Below are positions 1-5,450 of a DNA stretch of 5,450 bases, piece by piece. The position numbers and the translations under genes are program-made. Within the stretch, counting starts at the first letter, position 1, and each line of letters opens with the position of its first letter. The DNA is from Candidatus Hodarchaeota archaeon. GTDB lineage: Archaea > Asgardarchaeota > Heimdallarchaeia > Hodarchaeales > YT1-057. Under the pieces are notes generated by a model. That model ran no database searches. It was not told the DNA's origin and worked only from the letters and a program-made list of their open reading frames with translations. The DNA is taken from contig JAEOTI010000757.1 in NCBI GenBank assembly GCA_016839955.1, positions 1 through 5,450 on the forward strand, in the 5' to 3' direction.

Positions 1-2
1 GA

Positions 3-1370
3 TGTATCTATTTAGACACTCTGACATCTTTCGTCGATGTTTGGCAACCATATCAAGCCCCCGCCCAGATTGAAAGAGTCCAAGTAATTGGTGAACCTTA
101 TAGGCAGTATCGTGATCCTGATAAGGATGGAATTGAAGATTTTCTTCTGTTTCTTGAAGATTCATCGATAATCACAATATCCGGGAGAACAAGTAATGAA
201 ATATGGAGTAGTAGCCTTCCGAAAGGAGAAATTCGGTCAATTATTGTCAATGACAGTTGTATCTTAGCTGGCTCTCGAGATGGGAATCTTTATTCAGTTT
301 CTACTACTAGTAAGAGTATTTCACCTCGTTTCTCTGTTCCAGGGGAAGGAATAAGCACAATGCTTGTTAATGATCGCCAAGAAGTGGTCCTTGGGACAGA
401 CGATGGCCTTTTAGTATCTTATTCCCTTTCTTCTAATAATTCTCTCTGGACAACATCACTCAAGGGAGGAATCGCTGTTTTAGCAAATGTTTACATTAGT
501 AATGATAGTATAGTTGATATCATTGTAGGTTCCCGAGATGGTACCATCTCAGCAATTAATGGGTTAACAGGTGAAACTCTTTGGAATGGAACAGATCCCC
601 TGGAAGATGTAGTATCATTAGTAATTTTTGGCCAGGGTTTGGAGAAAAAAATAGCGATTGGTTCAGATGATACTAACATATATTGTTATGATCTGAAAGG
701 ATCACTCTTATGGACAAACGAAGACGCTCCTAACTCGATCAATCGATTAATTGAGCTAAATGATGGCATCGTTACAGGTTCATTTAATTACGTTTCAAAT
801 GTGAATATATCAACCGGTACTACTTTATGGTTGACTGGTGAACCTCCGGGGTATGTTAGAGCAATCGTTCAAGGTGATATTAATCAAGATGGTCAGATGG
901 ATGTGGTTGTAGGAACCTATGAAAGTGTTTATGCACTAGAAGGAGTTTCTGGTAGTACAATTTGGAAACAAGGAGAACTTGAGGGAGATGTAATTTCTAT
1001 TATTTCAGAAGATATCAATCAAGATGGCTATCCAGATTTTATTGCGGGTACCTCTGCTGGATTGATTTTACTACTTAATGGTAAGAATGGTACCATTGTA
1101 GATTTTACAGAAGCTTATCATTCAGTTGAATCAATAGCAATACAAAAAATGAATTCTGAGAACATTACTATTGTCGTGACTGATGGAAGTGGAATAAGAG
1201 GATTAATTGTTGATAGAGACTTTACAAAAACAGATAAAACAACTAGTGGATCTTTAACTGGGAGTTCCTATCCATTTATAACTAATTCAAAAGCGAGTCC
1301 AGGATGGATCGTGGAAATGGGCATAATCTGTATGGTTTTTTTAAGAATTCCAAAAAAAATTTTCAGCTAG
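3..1370 (+). CDS. Secreted, membrane-anchored beta-propeller protein (5' end outside window)
   Basis: The frame is open from position 3, so this is the C-terminal 455 residues of a longer protein; the ATG at 360 is internal because propeller repeats continue upstream of it. About eight or nine PQQ/WD-like blades are visible, each with a core such as GSRDGNLYSV, GSRDGTISAI or GTYESVYAL followed by a TG-x-x-x-W turn. Three calcium-loop motifs of the DxDxDGxxD / DxNxDGxxD type (FG-GAP, EF-hand-like) lie at residues 38-46, 292-300 and 337-345 of the visible part. A Ser/Thr-rich stalk (about 415-432) precedes SPGW, a short hydrophobic stretch and a basic end (R448, K451, K452), as expected for a C-terminal surface anchor. 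The likely role is an extracellular scaffold or ligand-binding protein. An enzyme of the PQQ dehydrogenase type is unlikely, since no catalytic motif is seen. The signal peptide would lie outside the window. Confidence 0.85.
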   Translation, partial: CIYLDTLTSFVDVWQPYQAPAQIERVQVIGEPYRQYRDPDKDGIEDFLLFLEDSSIITISGRTSNEIWSSSLPKGEIRSIIVNDSCILAGSRDGNLYSVSTTSKSISPRFSVPGEGISTMLVNDRQEVVLGTDDGLLVSYSLSSNNSLWTTSLKGGIAVLANVYISNDSIVDIIVGSRDGTISAINGLTGETLWNGTDPLEDVVSLVIFGQGLEKKIAIGSDDTNIYCYDLKGSLLWTNEDAPNSINRLIELNDGIVTGSFNYVSNVNISTGTTLWLTGEPPGYVRAIVQGDINQDGQMDVVVGTYESVYALEGVSGSTIWKQGELEGDVISIISEDINQDGYPDFIAGTSAGLILLLNGKNGTIVDFTEAYHSVESIAIQKMNSENITIVVTDGSGIRGLIVDRDFTKTDKTTSGSLTGSSYPFITNSKASPGWIVEMGIICMVFLRIPKKIFS

Positions 1371-1491
1371 GAAGGGGATTTTGTCGGAAGAATAAGATGA
1401 AGTCAAATAACTCCAAGTCTTTTTAGCTATTGTATTAATTAGGCATATATTTTTACAAATAGGTCTCTCTCATTGTTCCATTTATTAGAAG
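1371..1491. other. AT-rich intergenic region
   Basis: This is the non-coding stretch between the propeller gene and the promoter of the Orc1/Cdc6-like gene. It holds T-tracts at 1420-1424 and around 1449-1454 that could serve as archaeal T-rich terminators for the upstream gene, and a further TATA-like string near 1444-1452. No ORB-type origin repeat, tRNA or clear hairpin was found by eye. Confidence 0.4.
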
Positions 1492-1500
1492 AAAATTATA
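1492..1500 (+). promoter_or_regulatory. Putative TATA box of the Orc1/Cdc6-like gene
   Basis: The string AAAATTATA is centred 50 nt before the ATG at 1546. This predicts transcription starting near 1522 and a short leader holding the Shine-Dalgarno. The geometry matches the promoter of the gene at 3219. An alternative TATA-like string near 1444-1452 would give a leader of about 70 nt. Confidence 0.45.
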
Positions 1501-1525
1501 GTTAATCCTTATAACAAAGTTAACT
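1500..1525. repeat. Short inverted repeat at promoter of the Orc1/Cdc6-like gene
   Basis: AGTTAA at 1500-1505 is mirrored by TTAACT at 1520-1525 with a 14-nt spacer, and AGTTAACT at 1518-1525 is itself a perfect palindrome. It sits between the putative TATA box and the predicted transcription start, so it could be an operator. In AT-rich DNA such a short repeat can also arise by chance. Confidence 0.3.
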
Positions 1526-1530
1526 AGCAA

Positions 1531-1537
1531 GGGAGTG
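1531..1537 (+). promoter_or_regulatory. Shine-Dalgarno that selects the ATG at 1546
   Basis: GGGAGTG ends 8 nt before the ATG at 1546. A nearer ATG at 1539 is out of frame, lies only 1 nt from this site and meets a stop within a few codons, so 1546 is the start. Confidence 0.6.
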
Positions 1538-1545
1538 TATGAAAA

Positions 1546-2736
1546 ATGTCAAAAGCATTTGATCAGGGGTTGTATTCTGAAAGTGTATTTCTAGAGAACG
1601 GTGAAAGAACTCTCTCACCTTCATTCGTTCCTGATAATCTCAAGTTTCGAGATTTGATATTTCATTCGTTAGCTCAAGTTTTTCGCCCTTTACTTCGTGT
1701 AGAATGTTTAAACAAATGTAGTAAACCTTTCTCAACCAAAATTGTATTAATTGGTCCAGTAGGGGTTGGGAAAACGTCACTAGTCCGATTTTTTGGTAAG
1801 TATGTCCAACAAGTCGGTGAAAAGGTAAACAAACAGATTTATGTCTATTACCGAAATTGTTGGAATGCCAGAAGTCGAATTGCTATCATTCGTGCATTAT
1901 TACGTGACCAATTTGGTATCTCAGCTCGTGGATTCTCTATTGAGGAAGCAACGAATATTCTTTTTGAGAATTTAAATTTGGAAGATGTTCACCAAGTCTT
2001 GATACTTGATGAAGTTCACTTGCTGTCAGGTCAGGATCTTGAGGGATTTTTACGCTTAGAAGAAGAATTTGGAAAAGTTACATTGGTTCTAACAAGCCGA
2101 CTATTAGATTGGCAAATAATTCCTTCAAATATCTCTCAACGGATAACTAATCTAATTGAATTGAAACCATACTCATTTGAGGAGACGAAGGGAATAATTC
2201 AATATCGCGCTACCCTTGCTTTTCGAGAAGGTATTATCTCTCTAGAAGCTGTTGAGATGATAGCGGAAATTACTCATAAGACGTTAAACATCCGCCATGG
2301 AATTGAAATTTTATACCGAGCAGGGATGGCAGCAGACTTACATCAATTGGATGAAATTACCCCAGAGCTAATTCGAGAAGCGAAAGCAGCAGTTTACCCT
2401 GAACTGTACAATATCCTATTTGATGAATTAAACTCAACTGAACTTCTTGTGTTACTAGGGGTTGCACAACGCTTGGTTCATAAGAAAGAAGTGACTGTAA
2501 AACAATCTTTTGAGTATTATAAAAATAATTATCATTATAATGGAAAACCTTTAGTGAAGGAGATACATTTCAAGAATATTCTTACTAAATTGGAGACTAA
2601 AGGATTAATCCGATTGTCTAAAAGAGAAAAGAAAAATCAAACAACTATTGCAATTCACGAACTACCCACTTCACTATTGATTGAACGGATTGAGAGTCAT
2701 CTTTCCTCAATAGGTCATTCCTATTTGAATCTTTGA
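1546..2736 (+). CDS. Divergent Orc1/Cdc6-like AAA+ ATPase (replication-initiator family)
   Basis: The 396-residue product has the usual Orc1/Cdc6 length and order. An N-terminal LSPSFVPDNLKFRD (residues 23-36) matches the family's entry motif. Walker A GPVGVGKT is at 70-77, an initiator-specific region at about 104-136, and Walker B VLILDEVH at 151-158 (D155, E156). Sensor 1 is near T183-R185, KPYSFEE at 207-213, and a sensor 2 helix near 245-256 (R250). A winged-helix domain occupies about 294-360. Family members bind origin DNA, recruit the MCM helicase and act as ATP switches. Oddities are DEVH instead of the common DE-x-D, TSR instead of the usual Asn-containing sensor 1, and LNIR where GDAR is typical. 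It could therefore be an accessory paralogue or the initiator of an integrated element rather than the main chromosomal one. It has its own promoter and a hairpin right after its stop. Confidence 0.85.
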   Translation: MSKAFDQGLYSESVFLENGERTLSPSFVPDNLKFRDLIFHSLAQVFRPLLRVECLNKCSKPFSTKIVLIGPVGVGKTSLVRFFGKYVQQVGEKVNKQIYVYYRNCWNARSRIAIIRALLRDQFGISARGFSIEEATNILFENLNLEDVHQVLILDEVHLLSGQDLEGFLRLEEEFGKVTLVLTSRLLDWQIIPSNISQRITNLIELKPYSFEETKGIIQYRATLAFREGIISLEAVEMIAEITHKTLNIRHGIEILYRAGMAADLHQLDEITPELIREAKAAVYPELYNILFDELNSTELLVLLGVAQRLVHKKEVTVKQSFEYYKNNYHYNGKPLVKEIHFKNILTKLETKGLIRLSKREKKNQTTIAIHELPTSLLIERIESHLSSIGHSYLNL

Positions 2737-2737
2737 T

Positions 2738-2753
2738 AACACAAAAATGTGTT
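2738..2753 (+). terminator. Hairpin just after the Orc1/Cdc6-like stop codon
   Basis: AACACA, loop AAAA, TGTGTT forms a perfect 6-bp stem with a 4-nt loop. It starts 1 nt after the TGA and is followed by two further T. It may be a weak terminator or 3'-end stabiliser. The stem is AT-rich and the trailing T-tract is very short, so function is uncertain. Confidence 0.35.
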
Positions 2754-2787
2754 TTCAAATGTTTAAAACCAACTTGGTAGATTTATA

Positions 2788-3123
2788 TTGTGTAATCCTC
2801 AATGCCAACACTTTCCCAATTACTGTATCTGTTTTCCAGTCACCAATTCCCAATCCATCTGTCTTATCTGTCGTGAAATGATCTATAGACCAATTCTTTC
2901 CCATCCAGTTTGGTTGATGATTGGTGTAATCGAATATAACAACCGTGATTCTGTGACATCTAATTGGGACTGGATTCACCAATTAGCACGTAAAGATTGT
3001 CTTCATAATTTTTGGCAAATTTATCGACATACTCGCGAACATCTTCAGTTCCGATGGTGTTGTGTGAGTTGTCAGACTTCTTTTGTGATGCAGCAAAAAG
3101 AAAATCTCTTAGAAGAAGAATAA
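2788..3123 (+). CDS. Small Cys-rich zinc-finger-like protein, unknown family
   Basis: This 111-residue product is not recognised. It has clustered likely metal ligands: C2, C6, H8, C13 and C15 at the N-terminus, a CLIC pair at C25/C28, and C91, C92 and C95 (CCVSC) near the end. The two CxxC knuckles about 65 residues apart, with a Trp-rich, His-containing middle (WDWIHQLARKD), suggest one or two zinc sites. The only in-frame start that keeps the N-terminal cysteines is TTG at 2788; the frame has a stop at 2764 and the first ATG is codon 31. GGTAG at 2776-2780 is a weak Shine-Dalgarno, and the TTTAAAA string near 2762-2768 could instead give a nearly leaderless mRNA starting close to the TTG. 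An overlapping minus-strand frame (2755-2982) lacks comparable motifs. Its place between two DNA-binding genes hints at a nucleic-acid role, which is inference. Confidence 0.6.
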   Translation: MCNPQCQHFPNYCICFPVTNSQSICLICREMIYRPILSHPVWLMIGVIEYNNRDSVTSNWDWIHQLARKDCLHNFWQIYRHTREHLQFRWCCVSCQTSFVMQQKENLLEEE

Positions 3124-3167
3124 TATGTTAATAATCCAAAATAAAGGAATGAGTTTTTGTTTCTTGA

Positions 3168-3177
3168 TTATATAAAA
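3168..3177 (+). promoter_or_regulatory. TATA box of the winged-helix gene
   Basis: TTATATAAAA is a strong archaeal TATA-like element centred about 46 nt before the ATG at 3219. Transcription would start near 3199 with a leader of about 20 nt. It separates this gene from the Cys-rich gene upstream. A T-tract at 3154-3158 just before it may terminate upstream transcription. Confidence 0.55.
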
Positions 3178-3204
3178 AAACAACGAACTATATATTATTG
3201 AAAA

Positions 3205-3209
3205 GAGGG
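3205..3209 (+). promoter_or_regulatory. Shine-Dalgarno that selects ATG 3219
   Basis: GAGGG ends 9 nt before the ATG at 3219. An in-frame TTG at 3198 would place this site inside the gene and near the predicted transcription start, so the ATG is preferred over the longer frame. Confidence 0.65.
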
Positions 3210-3218
3210 TTGACTTTA

Positions 3219-3959
3219 ATGCAAACAGTATCGTTTTTTCGAAAGACTATTGGAGTTATTCTTGATCCTGCCCCTAATACTGGATGTTTTTTTCTTAAAA
3301 TGACTCGGAAAGATAAAGAGGGCAATTTTGAGAAGTTTTCAAAAGGACAGGGAAGAACTGTAGCCTTAAGTTTACAAGAAATATCTCAAGCAATTATTCA
3401 ACTAGGCAACGACCAAGAATTTTCTGTGTTTCATCGTGCTCCATCAGGAACAGAGACTAGAATCGTTTTTACTCCTAAGACTGATAATCAACTAGACCTT
3501 AAACTTCAGGACTATATTATCACATTACAAGCGCATGAAAGACGAATCTTTGAGAAATTACTGCTAAAAACAGAAGATGTGATTATCCATAATATCGTGA
3601 CTTTTAAGGTAGATAAAGAACAACGGAATGATATAATCTCTAGTTCAAAATCTACTGAAACAGATCAACAACTGGAAACCATAAAGAATGAGATTCCAAT
3701 CCAAACTGATCCTCTTGAAGAGAGTCATCAACCTTCAAGTGTTGATTCGTCGCTCCTAATTGTTATTCGCGAAAATTTTCAAGGGAGCTGGATTTTAAGC
3801 AAAATTACTGAGAAACTTCTTAGTTTAAAAGTAGAAGTGGATCGTAAAGAACTGTTAGATGCCCTTGAATTCCTGTTACAGGAAGGATTCATTACAAAAG
3901 AACAACGCACCGCACAAGTAGGTCATACTTACACGGTTTATTACTTTCTTAAATCCTAA
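3219..3959 (+). CDS. Putative ssDNA-binding (Whirly/PUR-like) plus winged-helix protein
   Basis: The product is 246 residues and not assigned to a named family. Residues 3-128 read as strands, a helix, strands and a helix. G12-VILDPAP-18 and CFFLKM are strands, SLQEISQAIIQLG (51-63) is a helix, EFSVFHRAP (67-75), RIVFTP and LDLKLQDY are strands, and AHERRIFEKLLLK (105-117) is a helix. The order and several residues (G-x-x-L-x-x-AP, SL-x-EI, LG, EF-x-x-FH) recall plant Whirly and PUR-type ssDNA-binding domains, from memory rather than a search. A polar Ser/Thr/Glu/Gln linker (129-176) leads to a winged helix (177-244) whose wing ends in GHTYTVYYF. An ssDNA-binding domain plus C-terminal winged helix is the plan of RPA32, though the N-terminal fold would differ. 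Alternatively it is a transcription regulator. It has its own promoter, lies downstream of the Orc1/Cdc6-like gene, and has a truncated paralogue at 5338-5433. Confidence 0.7.
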   Translation: MQTVSFFRKTIGVILDPAPNTGCFFLKMTRKDKEGNFEKFSKGQGRTVALSLQEISQAIIQLGNDQEFSVFHRAPSGTETRIVFTPKTDNQLDLKLQDYIITLQAHERRIFEKLLLKTEDVIIHNIVTFKVDKEQRNDIISSSKSTETDQQLETIKNEIPIQTDPLEESHQPSSVDSSLLIVIRENFQGSWILSKITEKLLSLKVEVDRKELLDALEFLLQEGFITKEQRTAQVGHTYTVYYFLKS

Positions 3960-4050
3960 CTCCCTTTAGCTTTCTGTCTGAATTAAGACTATAAACCAAG
4001 TAACATTGATGGAACTTGATATCATGCCGAATGAGTGGTTTAAGTGAATA
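3960..4050. other. Convergent intergenic gap
   Basis: A 91-nt spacer separates the 3' ends of the winged-helix gene and the minus-strand membrane gene. It is pyrimidine-rich at its left end (3960-3977) and holds an isolated palindrome TGATATCA at 4017-4024. No strong terminator hairpin or small gene is visible. Confidence 0.4.
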
Positions 4051-5310
4051 TTAGGAATTAGTCTTCTCTACTTCTCCCTTTTTTATTTGTATTTGATTTT
4101 TTAGCTTCTCAGCAACGTTTATTGATTCTGGTTTGTCAATTCGACTACTCGATTTGAATACTGGGATAGCATTCTTCGATTTTAATACGATTTTCGTTCC
4201 CCATGTGCGGGCTGTATCATTTCGGGAGTAATAGGGCTCTATTTCTGAGATGTCCGAGAACAAATGGATGTCCGCATGATTAGAGAAAAACCCACCTCCC
4301 CGATGATGTATCGTTTCATTTCTAAAATCGATTTCCACCTTGCCAGAGTATGTTACCGAATCAAGAAGTAACGGATAAATTGAGATTGTCAAAACCCCAA
4401 GAATTCCCCAGAAGATAACTGAGAAAATCAAACCATATGAACCGATTATTAACGAATTACTCATTAAATAGACGATTATTGGAACAGAAGGTATAAATAC
4501 TAATATTAATATGCCTGTGCTCTTTTGATATAGATTTGGACAAATTTTTGAAACAAGATAATCGTTATTCCACTGAATGATGTCTGCATCAGAAAAAAAA
4601 TCATTAGGCCCATGGAAAAATGGAAAAGCCCTTTTTTTGGATTTACTCCAGGGATCCTGAATATATCCCCTGAAATTTCGTGTTAAGGGAGTACTTCCTT
4701 GAATTAGAGTTTGGATTCTCTGATACCAATATTCAAGTTCTTCATACTCACTTTCACCACCTGTAATAATAGTTTTCTTCTTTCCGTGCTTTAAATAAAT
4801 GTCAATAGTCCAAAAAGTCAAAGGAGGATGGACTTTAGGGAAAGGTCTCACCTCTTTATTAAGCTTGACCTCTTGTACTTCACTAAACATCAATGTTTTT
4901 CGCCATTTAAATCCAACTATGCTTTTTTCAAACATTATTTGTTTATTTATTTGCGATACAGTAATAGTAGGTGTAATAAAGAGTTTTTTGAAAATCTCAT
5001 GGATTTCAACTAAAAATACTAGTCCCAACCCCAATCCGATAAGAAATGTCAGAGACCATTTACCAAATTCATGCACAATGTCTCCCTCTTCAAACATGGA
5101 TGAAGAGTTATGGAGCACATCCATTATCATTAAGAACAAAAATGGAAAAACTATGAGAAGAAATACATCAAAGAGTAAATGATTGCGAATCTTTTTAGAA
5201 CGACTAAGAATCAACTGGGATGGCAAATCACAACTTAAATAGATACAATTATTGCCAATAATTTGTTTTTGTTCCGTTTTTTCTGTTTTTTCTGGTATCA
5301 CAGGATACAT
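4051..5310 (-). CDS. Four-TM membrane protein with duplicated TM-TM-beta unit
   Basis: The 419-residue product is not recognised by family. Two hydrophobic segments at about 44-66 and 85-105 are followed by a soluble, strand-rich region (108-203: FITPTITVSQINKQIMFEK, then WTIDIYLKHGKKKTIITGG). The same plan then recurs: TM segments at about 265-284 and 287-315, and a second strand-rich region (316-408: VTYSGKVEIDFRNETIHHR, then WGTKIVLKSKNAIPVFKSS). Each soluble unit ends in a helix, resembling bacterial PH-like domains of membrane proteins such as the YdbS/YdbT type; this is fold-level inference. The N-terminus is charged (KTEKTEQKQ) and no signal peptide is evident. The start could be ATG at 5310, but AGAGGA directly abuts it; GTG at 5301 (416 residues) has 9-nt spacing from that site and better promoter geometry. 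The gene converges on the winged-helix gene, with no functional link apparent. Confidence 0.75.
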   Translation of the reverse strand: MYPVIPEKTEKTEQKQIIGNNCIYLSCDLPSQLILSRSKKIRNHLLFDVFLLIVFPFLFLMIMDVLHNSSSMFEEGDIVHEFGKWSLTFLIGLGLGLVFLVEIHEIFKKLFITPTITVSQINKQIMFEKSIVGFKWRKTLMFSEVQEVKLNKEVRPFPKVHPPLTFWTIDIYLKHGKKKTIITGGESEYEELEYWYQRIQTLIQGSTPLTRNFRGYIQDPWSKSKKRAFPFFHGPNDFFSDADIIQWNNDYLVSKICPNLYQKSTGILILVFIPSVPIIVYLMSNSLIIGSYGLIFSVIFWGILGVLTISIYPLLLDSVTYSGKVEIDFRNETIHHRGGGFFSNHADIHLFSDISEIEPYYSRNDTARTWGTKIVLKSKNAIPVFKSSSRIDKPESINVAEKLKNQIQIKKGEVEKTNS

Positions 5311-5316
5311 TCCTCT
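5311..5316 (-). promoter_or_regulatory. Shine-Dalgarno of the minus-strand membrane gene
   Basis: On the minus strand AGAGGA lies immediately before the ATG at 5310, too close for normal initiation, but 9 nt before the in-frame GTG at 5301. The other genes here show 8-9 nt spacing, so this site argues for the GTG start. Confidence 0.45.
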
Positions 5317-5337
5317 TTTCTTTTTTCTCTAAACTGA

Positions 5338-5433
5338 TCATACCTATTATTTCAGGAAGGAACGGTCACTAAAGACCAACGGACGGCTAAAGCTGGGCAT
5401 ACCTATACAGTATATTACTTTTCAAATGCTTGA
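5338..5433 (+). pseudogene. C-terminal relic of a winged-helix paralogue
   Basis: In frame from 5338 to the TGA at 5431-5433, this encodes the end of a winged helix nearly identical in plan to the end of the gene at 3219-3959, including QEG, QRTA and GHTYTVYYF. Over the last 28 codons, stop included, the two align without a gap (3876-3959 against 5350-5433). 18 of 27 residues and 58 of 84 bases match, and 17 of the 26 differences fall at third codon positions. An in-frame TGA at 5335 and the promoter of the minus-strand gene lie immediately upstream, so the rest of the gene is missing. The bias toward silent change means the parent copy evolved as a real protein before being cut down. A very short functional peptide is unlikely because no start codon is present in the frame. 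Confidence 0.8.
5344..5352 (-). promoter_or_regulatory. Candidate TATA box of the minus-strand membrane gene
   Basis: On the minus strand this reads AAATAATAG, centred 47 nt before the GTG at 5301 and 38 nt before the ATG at 5310. The former fits the spacing of the other promoters in the window. The element overlaps the plus-strand relic coding sequence. The match to a TATA consensus is weak. Confidence 0.3.
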
Positions 5434-5450
5434 ACTTTTCCCGACTATAA

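Noticed and set aside
491..679. Minus-strand 62-codon frame inside the propeller gene
   Set aside because: It lies opposite well-formed propeller blades, has no motif and no upstream signals; it is a shadow frame.
1371..1545. Replication origin beside the Orc1/Cdc6-like gene
   Set aside because: Such genes often neighbour origins and the region is AT-rich, but no repeated ORB-type elements with G-rich tails are visible.
2747..2878. Short frame from the ATG at 2747 (MCFQMF...)
   Set aside because: It ends after about 43 codons, shows no motif, and overlaps the Cys-rich frame.
2755..2982. Minus-strand 75-codon frame opposite the Cys-rich gene
   Set aside because: It has no recognisable motif, while the plus frame shows patterned CxxC pairs, so the plus frame is preferred.
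4799..5182. Plus-strand 127-codon frame, and a second at 4828-5013, opposite the membrane gene
   Set aside because: Both lie antisense to a long frame with clear TM and strand structure; neither has its own convincing start signals.
3876..5433. Mobile element bounded by the two 84-bp direct repeats
   Set aside because: The repeats are only 69% identical, with changes biased to silent codon positions, so they are diverged gene ends rather than target-site duplications or terminal repeats. No transposase or integrase lies between them.

Overview
The window reads as AT-rich archaeal chromosome or accessory DNA. The best guess is an Asgard-type archaeon, but that lineage is inference. Supports are an Orc1/Cdc6-type initiator ATPase (archaeal/eukaryotic family), TATA-like boxes about 46-50 nt before starts that carry a purine-rich Shine-Dalgarno, and a surface beta-propeller protein ending in a short C-terminal membrane anchor. 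No rRNA, tRNA, CRISPR array or recognisable transposase is visible.

Layout, left to right. (1) Positions 3-1370 (+) hold the 3' part of a gene for an exported, membrane-anchored beta-propeller protein with three calcium-loop motifs; its reading frame is open to the left edge, so the true start lies outside the window. (2) Positions 1371-1545 are an AT-rich promoter region with a short inverted repeat. (3) Positions 1546-2736 (+) encode a full-length but divergent Orc1/Cdc6-like AAA+ ATPase with a C-terminal winged helix. (4) Positions 2788-3123 (+) probably encode a small Cys-rich, zinc-finger-like protein from a TTG start. (5) Positions 3219-3959 (+) encode a two-domain protein: an N-terminal beta-rich domain that resembles the Whirly/PUR class of ssDNA-binding folds, a polar linker, and a C-terminal winged helix. 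(6) Positions 4051-5310 (-) encode a four-TM membrane protein that looks internally duplicated (TM-TM-beta domain, twice); it converges on gene 5. (7) Positions 5338-5433 (+) hold a decapitated relic of a paralogue of gene 5. Only the last ~28 codons of the winged helix and its stop survive, and the promoter of the minus-strand gene seems to lie inside it.

Genes 3, 4 and 5 share one strand and all look nucleic-acid related: an initiator-like ATPase, a zinc-finger-like protein and a putative ssDNA-binding/winged-helix protein. They may form a small replication or DNA-processing module, although each has its own promoter-like signal rather than a tight operon arrangement. The relic paralogue shows that the gene 5 family was once present in at least two copies here and that the locus has been rearranged. 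The flanking propeller and membrane proteins have no evident link to that module.
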